From NCBI GenBank assembly GCA_965223735.1, contig OZ245010.1:62001-126000 (forward strand): 64,000 nucleotides of DNA, given 5' to 3'. Under the pieces are notes generated by a model, which saw only the letters and a program-made list of their open reading frames with translations, did no database searches and was not told where the DNA came from. Positions within the stretch are counted from its first letter, which is position 1, and each line of letters opens with the position of its first letter. Below, piece after piece: positions 58,023 to 64,000 of the stretch. The translations under genes were made by a program, and so were the position numbers. The DNA is from CAYFZO01 sp965223735. GTDB lineage: Bacteria > Pseudomonadota > Gammaproteobacteria > Poriferisulfidales > Oxydemutatoraceae.

Positions 58023-59870
58023 GTGGCTGCAAAACCCGACATCGAGCTGGCCGGCGCGTGCATGAGCGGCGCCGACATCATCGTGCAGGTGCTCGCCGAC
58101 CTCGGTGTTGACACTATTTTCGGTTACAGCGGCGGTGCGATATTGCCGACTTATGACGCGATCTTCCGCTACAACGAACGGCACGCAAAGGCGGATGGCG
58201 GGGAACCGCTGAACCTCGTGGTGCCGGCGAACGAGCAGGGCGCGGGCTTCATGGCGTCGGGTTACGCGCGGGCGAGCGGTCGTCCCGGCGTGTTTCTGGT
58301 GACTTCGGGGCCGGGCGCGACCAATTCGGTGACGCCGATCCGTGACTGCATGGCGGACTCGATCCCGGTCGTGCTTATCAGCGGGCAGGTGCCGACTGCC
58401 TCGATGGGAACCGACGCTTTTCAGGAAGCGCCGATATTCAACATCATGAGCGCGTGTGCGAAGCATGTGTTTCTGGTCAAGAACCCCGAACTGCTCGAGG
58501 CGACGGTACGCACCGCGTTTGAAGTCGCCGTCGGCGGGCGTCCGGGGCCGGTGGTGGTGGATATTCCGAAAGACGTGCAGAACTGGGAGGGGGAGTACCG
58601 CGGCGAGGGAACGCTTGAGTTGCGCGGCTACCGCCTGCGCATGGAGAACATCCGCGGCAATCGCCTGACGGCGGAAAAGCGCCGTGAATTCTTTACCCTG
58701 CTCGGACGGTGCAGGCGCCCGCTGCTGTACGTCGGCGGCGGCGCGGTCAACGCTGAAGCGTCCGGGCAACTGCGCACCTTTATCGAAAAGTACGATCTGC
58801 CGGTGGTGACCACCCTGATGGGAATCGGCGCCGCCGACACAACGCGCGACCTGAGTATGCACATGCTCGGTATGCACGGCACCGCTTACGCCAATTACGC
58901 GGTCGAGGACTGCGACACACTGATTGCGATCGGCGCGCGCTTTGACGACCGCGTCGCCGGGCGTCCTGAGCTGTTTGCACCCAATGCGCATTGCATCATG
59001 CACATGGATATTGACAGCGCCGAGATCGGCAAAGTCAAGGAGGCCGATTGGCATCACCATGGCGACGCCGCGGTGACCTTGCGCGATCTGATGGCTGACG
59101 ACGGCGGCTTTGAAGGCGACTTCGAGGCGTGGCGCGGGCACTTGAAGGCGATGAAAAGGGACTACGCGCTGGATTACGACCGCGACAGCGGCCTGATACA
59201 GCCCTATTACGTGCTTGAGGAACTGAACAAGTTGGTCGGCGGGGAAGCCGTGATCACGACCGGTGTTGGCCAGCACCAGATGTGGGCCGCGCAGTACCTC
59301 GACTATAAGCATCCGCGCAGTTGGCTGACGTCGGGCTCGATGGGGACCATGGGCTTCGGCCTGCCGGCGGCGATCGGCGCGCAATTTGCGTGCCCGGACA
59401 AGATGGTGATCGACGTGGATGGCGATGGCAGTTTGCGCATGAACTTCGGCGAGCTCGAGACCGTGACCACTTATGACCTGCCGGTGAAGATACTGCTGCT
59501 GAATAATCATGGGGACGGTATGGTGCGCCAATGGCAAAAGACTTTCTTCAAGAACCGTTTTGTCGGCAGCGACAAGTCCCTGCACCGCAAGGATTTCGTC
59601 AAGGCCGCGATCGCCGACGGTTTCAAGTTCTCAAAGCGGGTTACGGACAGGGAGAAGGTGCCTGCGGTGCTGAAGGAATTTGTCGGGGTGCGCGAGCCGG
59701 CTTTTCTCGAAGTGGTCATAGATCAGGACGCGGGGGTGTATCCTATGGTGAGTCCGGGAGCGGGTTACCGGCAGATGATCACTGGCGACTACATCAACCG
59801 GCGCCCGGAAGATCTCGACGAGGCCGAAGTCGAAGACGTCGATCCGATCAAAAGCCCGAATACGTTTTAA
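58023..59870 (+). CDS. Acetolactate synthase large-subunit-like ThDP enzyme (IlvB/IlvI-type)
   Basis: The 615-residue product has the three ThDP-enzyme domains: FGYSGGAILPTYDAIF and NEQGAGFMASGYARASG (catalytic Glu), VTSGPGATNSVTPIRDCMAD, the central MGTDAFQEAPIFNIMS, and the C-terminal ThDP-magnesium motif DGDGSLRMNFGELETVTTYD with LLLNNHGDGMVRQWQKTFF. The last matches anabolic acetolactate synthases closely. Use of GTG 58023 is supported by the normal N-terminus. No regulatory subunit ilvN follows; instead a second ThDP enzyme does. It is 30-50 residues longer than usual, mostly at the C-terminus (RRPEDLDEAEVEDVDPI). Confidence 0.88.
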   Translation: MAAKPDIELAGACMSGADIIVQVLADLGVDTIFGYSGGAILPTYDAIFRYNERHAKADGGEPLNLVVPANEQGAGFMASGYARASGRPGVFLVTSGPGATNSVTPIRDCMADSIPVVLISGQVPTASMGTDAFQEAPIFNIMSACAKHVFLVKNPELLEATVRTAFEVAVGGRPGPVVVDIPKDVQNWEGEYRGEGTLELRGYRLRMENIRGNRLTAEKRREFFTLLGRCRRPLLYVGGGAVNAEASGQLRTFIEKYDLPVVTTLMGIGAADTTRDLSMHMLGMHGTAYANYAVEDCDTLIAIGARFDDRVAGRPELFAPNAHCIMHMDIDSAEIGKVKEADWHHHGDAAVTLRDLMADDGGFEGDFEAWRGHLKAMKRDYALDYDRDSGLIQPYYVLEELNKLVGGEAVITTGVGQHQMWAAQYLDYKHPRSWLTSGSMGTMGFGLPAAIGAQFACPDKMVIDVDGDGSLRMNFGELETVTTYDLPVKILLLNNHGDGMVRQWQKTFFKNRFVGSDKSLHRKDFVKAAIADGFKFSKRVTDREKVPAVLKEFVGVREPAFLEVVIDQDAGVYPMVSPGAGYRQMITGDYINRRPEDLDEAEVEDVDPIKSPNTF

Positions 59871-59913
59871 CCCCGATCTGTTTCCGGATGGATCGAACTA
59901 CGCAGGGTTTGCT

Positions 59914-61572
59914 GTGAAAGCCTCAGAGTTATTTGTCAGATGCCTTGAAAACGAGAAGGTCGAGTACATCTTCGGCATTCCCGGAGAAGAGAACATCGAC
60001 GTGATGGACGCGCTGCTCGACAGCGATATGCGGTTCATCACCACCCGTCACGAGCAGGGTGCGGCGTTCATGGCCGACGTTTACGGGCGCCTGACCGGCG
60101 AACCGGGGGTCTGCCTCGCGACGCTGGGGCCGGGGGCGACCAACTTGGTTACCGGTTTCGCCGACGCCAACATGGACCGCGCACCGATCATCGGTATTGC
60201 GGGGCAGGGGGCGACCACCCGTATGCACAAGGAAAGCCATCAGATCCTCGATCTCGTTAATTTGTTCGAGCCGATTTCAAAGTACAGCACCGGCATCAGG
60301 TCGCCCGAAGTGATCCCGGAAGTGGTGCGCAAGGCATTCAAGGTTGCGAAGACCGAGAAACCCGGTGGCTGTTTCATCGACCTGCCGGAGAACATCGCGA
60401 AGGCCGAAGTCGGCGACGCCGCTCCGCTCGGCGTCAGGTCTTCGGTAACGCCCGAGGCGCCTGAGGGTGAGATCAGGCAGGCGGCGGATATGATCGTGGC
60501 TGCGCGTTTTCCGCTTATTCTGGCGGGCAACGGCGTCATCCGCGGCGCGGCGAGCCAGCAGTTGGTCGAGTTTGCCGAGCGCATCCAGGTGCCGGTCGCC
60601 AATACGTTCATGTCCAAGGGCTGCGTGCCTTTTTCACACAAGTTGAGTCTCGGCACGGTGGGTTTGCAGGCTAACGACTACGTTGCGTGCGGGTATGCGC
60701 GCGCCGACGTGATCGTCTGTATCGGCTATGACATTGTCGAGTATCATCCGTATCTGTGGCATCCGGGAAAAGACAAGCGGATCGTCCATATTGATCCGAG
60801 CCCCGCGGAGGTGGATGAGCATTACATCCCGGAATGTGCAGTGATCGGGGACATCGCCTCGTCGCTTGTACGTATCGCCGACCTGGTCACGCCTGAACGC
60901 GACCTGATCAGGCGTAAAAGCCAGGATCTGTATGCGGGCACCTTGCGCGACGTCATTGTTGAGGAACTGAACGCCTGTGCCGAAGACCGGGGATTTCCGG
61001 TCAAGCCGCAAAAAATACTGTGGGACCTGCGCCAGACGCTCAACCCTGAGGATATTGTGCTGTCCGACGTTGGGGCGCACAAGATGTGGCTTGCGAGGAT
61101 GTATCAGGCGGAGGCGCCGAATACCTGCATCATCTCCAACGGTTTTGCCTCGATGGGAATTTCGGTGCCCGGCGCGATCGCCGCCAAACTGGTGCACCCC
61201 GACCGTCGTGTGGTTGCGGTGACCGGCGACGCCGGGTTCCTGATGAACTCCCAGGAGATTGAAACCGCGCTGAGGATCGGTACGCCGATCATCGTTCTGA
61301 TCTGGCAGGACGGCGAGTACGGCCTGATCACTTGGCACCAGCTGAAAGCGTTCGGCCGCAAAAGCCATACGGCTTTCACCAACCCGGATTTCGTCAAATA
61401 CGCCGAGAGTTTCGGGGCGAAAGGCTACCGGGTTGAAGCGGCGGACGAATTCGTACCGGTGTTCAGGCAGGCGATCGCGGACGACACGGTGGTGGTGATT
61501 GACTGCCCGGTGGATTATTCGGTGAACATGGAGTTCACCAACCGTATGGGGCAGTTGGTGTGTCCCATATAG
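59914..61572 (+). CDS. Acetolactate synthase-like ThDP enzyme, AlsS-type
   Basis: The 552-residue product from GTG 59914 resembles catabolic acetolactate synthase: VEYIFGIPGEENIDVMDALL, TRHEQGAAFMADVYGRLTGE, LATLGPGATNLVTGFADANM, RMHKESHQILDLVNLFEPIS, and the ThDP motif VTGDAGFLMNSQEIETALRI with VLIWQDGEYGLITWHQ. It lacks the QWQ anabolic signature of the preceding gene. AlsS converts two pyruvates to acetolactate without FAD. Other possible roles for such enzymes are condensation of other 2-oxo acids. It is 43 bases after the first ThDP gene. Confidence 0.85.
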   Translation: MKASELFVRCLENEKVEYIFGIPGEENIDVMDALLDSDMRFITTRHEQGAAFMADVYGRLTGEPGVCLATLGPGATNLVTGFADANMDRAPIIGIAGQGATTRMHKESHQILDLVNLFEPISKYSTGIRSPEVIPEVVRKAFKVAKTEKPGGCFIDLPENIAKAEVGDAAPLGVRSSVTPEAPEGEIRQAADMIVAARFPLILAGNGVIRGAASQQLVEFAERIQVPVANTFMSKGCVPFSHKLSLGTVGLQANDYVACGYARADVIVCIGYDIVEYHPYLWHPGKDKRIVHIDPSPAEVDEHYIPECAVIGDIASSLVRIADLVTPERDLIRRKSQDLYAGTLRDVIVEELNACAEDRGFPVKPQKILWDLRQTLNPEDIVLSDVGAHKMWLARMYQAEAPNTCIISNGFASMGISVPGAIAAKLVHPDRRVVAVTGDAGFLMNSQEIETALRIGTPIIVLIWQDGEYGLITWHQLKAFGRKSHTAFTNPDFVKYAESFGAKGYRVEAADEFVPVFRQAIADDTVVVIDCPVDYSVNMEFTNRMGQLVCPI

Positions 61573-61610
61573 CCGTATAATTTTGGCGGTTATCGACGTT
61601 GGGGGTCGGT

Positions 61611-63050
61611 GTGGCGACGGAGATGCATTACAAATCAATGGTGGTCGGCGGCGGCGGCGCGGGTGAGCAGAAGGTGTATGCGCCGTGGAACGGGCAATGT
61701 ATCGGCAGCGTTGAGACCGCCGACGCCACGCTGGCGGAGCGCGCGCTGGCGGCCGCCCACGCGGTGTCCGAAAACCGCGATGCGTGGCTCGCGCCCGCGC
61801 GGCGCGTCGAAATTCTCGACAAGGCGAGGCAGATCATCCTGTCGCGCATGGAGGAATTAGCGTTGCAGGCTGCCGCCGAGGGCGGCAAACCCCTGATTGA
61901 TTCGCGCGTTGAGTTGGTGCGCGCTGCTGACGGTCTGCAAAGCTGCATCGAATGCGTGCGTACTGCGCACGGCGAGGAGATCCCGATGGGCGTCACCGCG
62001 GGTTCCGTCAATCGCCTGGCGATGACCCGGCGTGAGCCGATCGGCGTGGTGCTTGCCTTCAGCGCGTTCAATCACCCGATGAACCTGATCGTTCATCAGG
62101 TCGGACCTGCGGTGGCCGCGGGCTGCCCGGCGGTCGTCAAGCCCGCGACGGATACGCCGCTGTCGTGCTTTGCCTTTGTCGGCATCCTGCGCGAGGCCGG
62201 TCTGCCCGAGGAGTATTGCCAGGCGATTCTGGTGAGCAACGACGTCGCCGGAACGCTCGTCGCCGACGCGCGGGTCGGTTTTTTCAGTTTTATCGGCAGC
62301 GCCGAAGTCGGCTGGTCTTTGCGTGGCAAACTGGCGCCGGGTGCGCGTTGCGCGCTCGAGCACGGCGGTGCAGCGCCGGTGATTGTCGCCGCCGATGCCG
62401 ACCTCGAAGACGCTTTGCCGCTGATCGCGAAAGGCGGCTTTTATCATGCCGGTCAGGTATGCGTGTCGGTGCAGCGGGTGTATGCGCACGCTTCGATCGC
62501 CGGGTGCGTCGCCGCCGGGCTCGCGGCGCACGCGGGCAGGATGAAGATAGGGGACCCGACCGCGCCCGACACCGACGTCGGTCCGTTGATCCGTAGCCGC
62601 GAACTCAGCCGGATCGAGCAATGGGTGGACGAGGCAGTGGCGGACGGGGCGGAACTCGTTTGCGGCGGCAAACGCGTCAACGACAGCGCGTATGCGTGCA
62701 CCGTGCTCGCCGATCCGCCCGACGACGCAAAAGTCAGCTGTGAGGAGATTTTCGGCCCGGTGATCTGCGTGTATTCGTACGACGACGTGGATGACGCGAT
62801 CCGCCGCGCCAACGTCCTGCCGTTTTCGTTTCAGGCGGCGGTGATGACCCGCGACATAGACGCTGCGATGCATTGCTGCCGCAGGCTCGACGCGGCAGCG
62901 GTGATGATCAATGACCATACTGCATTTCGCGTGGACTGGATGCCCTTCGCCGGGCACAAGTTCTCCGGCTATGGTGTCGGAGGCATCCGTTATACTTTCG
63001 AGGATATGCAGGTCGAGAAACTGATGGTGCTACGTTCGCGCAGCCTCTAA
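61611..63050 (+). CDS. NAD(P)-dependent aldehyde dehydrogenase
   Basis: The 479-residue product (GTG 61611, or ATG 61623) has the ALDH fold: MTRREPIGVVLAFSAFNHPM, KPATDTPLSCFAFVGILREA, the cofactor glycine region FFSFIGSAEVGWSLRG, the catalytic Glu in LEHGGAAPVIVAADADLEDA, the nucleophile in FYHAGQVCVSVQRVY (Cys) and SCEEIFGPVICVYSYDDVDD. The usual ELGGK is EHGGA, a conservative change. Substrate unknown; neighbours suggest aldehydes from pyruvate-derived chemistry. A TATAAT-like word lies between this gene and the alsS-type gene, so a separate promoter is possible but weak. Confidence 0.88.
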   Translation: MATEMHYKSMVVGGGGAGEQKVYAPWNGQCIGSVETADATLAERALAAAHAVSENRDAWLAPARRVEILDKARQIILSRMEELALQAAAEGGKPLIDSRVELVRAADGLQSCIECVRTAHGEEIPMGVTAGSVNRLAMTRREPIGVVLAFSAFNHPMNLIVHQVGPAVAAGCPAVVKPATDTPLSCFAFVGILREAGLPEEYCQAILVSNDVAGTLVADARVGFFSFIGSAEVGWSLRGKLAPGARCALEHGGAAPVIVAADADLEDALPLIAKGGFYHAGQVCVSVQRVYAHASIAGCVAAGLAAHAGRMKIGDPTAPDTDVGPLIRSRELSRIEQWVDEAVADGAELVCGGKRVNDSAYACTVLADPPDDAKVSCEEIFGPVICVYSYDDVDDAIRRANVLPFSFQAAVMTRDIDAAMHCCRRLDAAAVMINDHTAFRVDWMPFAGHKFSGYGVGGIRYTFEDMQVEKLMVLRSRSL

Positions 63051-63092
63051 GCTTTCGGCGTACCGCCGGGAGAGAATTCAGGGGAAGATCAT

Positions 63093-64000
63093 TGTACGAC
63101 GCAGCGGATGAAAAACCAGGAACGGGTGCGTCCACTGTCAGTCGCTATCAGGCAGACCGGTTTGGCCTTTCGGCGAAATTGTTCCCCGACAGGGTGCTCG
63201 ACGTGGTCGAAACCCTGTATGCGGCGGGGCACGAGTCCTATATTGTCGGCGGCGGGGTGCGGGATTTTCTGCTGGGGCGCAGACCCAAGGATTTTGACGT
63301 TGCCACCAGCGCGCGTCCCGAGCAGGTCGCCGCCCTGTTTCCGCGGTGCCGGTTGATCGGCAGGCGCTTTCGTCTGGCGCACGTGTACGATCCGCGCGAT
63401 CGCAGAAAGCTGATCGAGGTCGCGACGTTCCGTGCGTTGTTGAGCGGGAGCGACGGCAGCGTTGTCGAGGGCGGGCGCATCATCCGCGACAACACTTACG
63501 GCTCTCTGGAGGAAGATATTCTGCGCCGTGATTTCACGATCAACTCAATGTATTACAACCCTTTCTCCGACGAGTTGGTCTGCCACAGCGACGCGCCGGC
63601 AGACATTGAAAATCGCCGCCTGCGCTCGATCGGAGACCCGTGGACGCGCTATCACGAAGACCCGGTGAGAATGTTGCGTGCAGTTCGTTTCGCGTCCAAA
63701 CTTGACTTGCAGATGGAGGATGACGTGGCGCGGCAGATCCGCGCGCTGGTACCGTTGATTAGGGACGTGTCGCCGGCGAGACTGTTCGAGGAAAGTGTCA
63801 AGTTGTTTCACAGCGGCGCGGCGAACGCGGTGTATGTATTGCTCAAAGAGTACGGCCTGTTTGAGTTGCTGTACCCTGATGCCAACCGGCGTATCAGCGG
63901 ATACCCCGACGGGAAATCGCGTGAGCGCTTCCTGCAGGCGTTGCTTGTAAACACCGACGAGCGCATCGCCGCAGGCAAGCCGGTGACGCCGGCTTTCGTG
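63093..64000 (+). CDS. pcnB: Poly(A) polymerase I, 3' end outside window
   Basis: PcnB adds 3' poly(A) tails that promote RNA decay. From TTG 63093, with AGGGGA nine bases upstream, 302 codons are open to the window end. The nucleotidyltransferase head shows SYIVGGGVRDFLLGRRPKDF and DFDVATSARPEQVA (metal-binding Asp-x-Asp), then RDNTYGSLEEDILRRDFTIN, SMYYNPFSDELVC, HEDPVRMLRAVRFASKLDLQ and ARLFEESVKLFHSGAANAVY, the PcnB-specific run. No in-frame ATG precedes the conserved region, so the TTG start is likely. The C-terminal RNA-binding part lies outside. Confidence 0.94.

Noticed and set aside
1..64000. CRISPR arrays
   Set aside because: No run of regularly spaced 25-40 base repeats was seen on reading through the window, and no cas-like gene is present.

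Overview
The window reads as a piece of a gammaproteobacterial chromosome of moderately high GC. The evidence is gene content and gene order: a yrbG-like exchanger divergent from mlaC-murA, petABC-sspA, diaA-yraN-lpoA next to rsmI, queA-tgt-yajC-secD-secF, trpS-scpA-scpB-rluB, and a poly(A) polymerase of the PcnB type. No species can be named from the sequence. Several loci are broken by stops, frameshifts or truncation while their neighbours are intact. This suggests genome erosion with repeated gain and loss of mobile DNA, as in host-associated or recently bottlenecked lineages (inference).

Layout. 0-6.6 kb: a partial Ca2+/Na+ exchanger, mlaC, murA, hisG (short form), a class I DAHP synthase, hisD and a Nif3-like protein. 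6.6-9.15 kb: a decayed restriction-modification cassette of the XhoI/PaeR7I kind, both genes broken, followed by a broken gene of unknown function. 9.6-13.1 kb: cytochrome bc1 (petABC) and sspA. 13.1-18.8 kb: FAD-linked oxidase, diaA/gmhA-like, yraN, lpoA, rsmI and a thioredoxin-fold protein. 18.9-25.2 kb: metK-ahcY, rsmE, ispG, a transposase remnant, yjbQ and a membrane-anchored hypothetical. 25.3-27.6 kb: two tandem family-25 glycosyltransferases and tRNA-Arg(CCT) and tRNA-Leu(CAA). 27.6-33.8 kb: a tightly overlapped type IV pilus/type II secretion-like cluster (PilT-like, PilM-PilN fusion, PilO-like, PilP-like, secretin, PilB/GspE-like) with no pilin and no PilC. 33.9-39.2 kb: an accessory island with an IS1595-type transposase remnant, a methylase-nuclease-MT-A70 triplet, a second system (broken methylase, unknown protein, HNH nuclease) and a Fic remnant. 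39.3-46.6 kb: queA, tgt, yajC, secD, secF, a Sel1-repeat protein and cysG. 46.7-48.8 kb: a DoxX-MNIO(DUF692)-DUF2063 operon of the hvf/buf type without its usual precursor peptide. 48.9-53.0 kb: pal, a CbbQ/NorQ remnant behind pyrophosphate-dependent phosphofructokinase, adk and a [2Fe-2S] flavoprotein reductase. 53.0-54.2 kb: a TPR fragment and an integrase-type transposase remnant. 54.2-64 kb: trpS, scpA, scpB, rluB, two consecutive acetolactate-synthase-like ThDP enzymes, an aldehyde dehydrogenase and partial pcnB.

How the genes work together. Most are housekeeping: peptidoglycan precursor synthesis and its lipoprotein activator, histidine and shikimate pathways, the activated methyl cycle (metK-ahcY overlap by one base), queuosine tRNA modification, Sec export and chromosome condensation. 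Central metabolism hints at reversible PPi-linked glycolysis and, from the CbbQ/NorQ relic, possibly a RuBisCO- or nitric-oxide-reductase-associated ancestor. The parts most worth a second look are the truncated pilus-like cluster, the stacked restriction-modification systems in different stages of decay, and the precursor-less MNIO operon.
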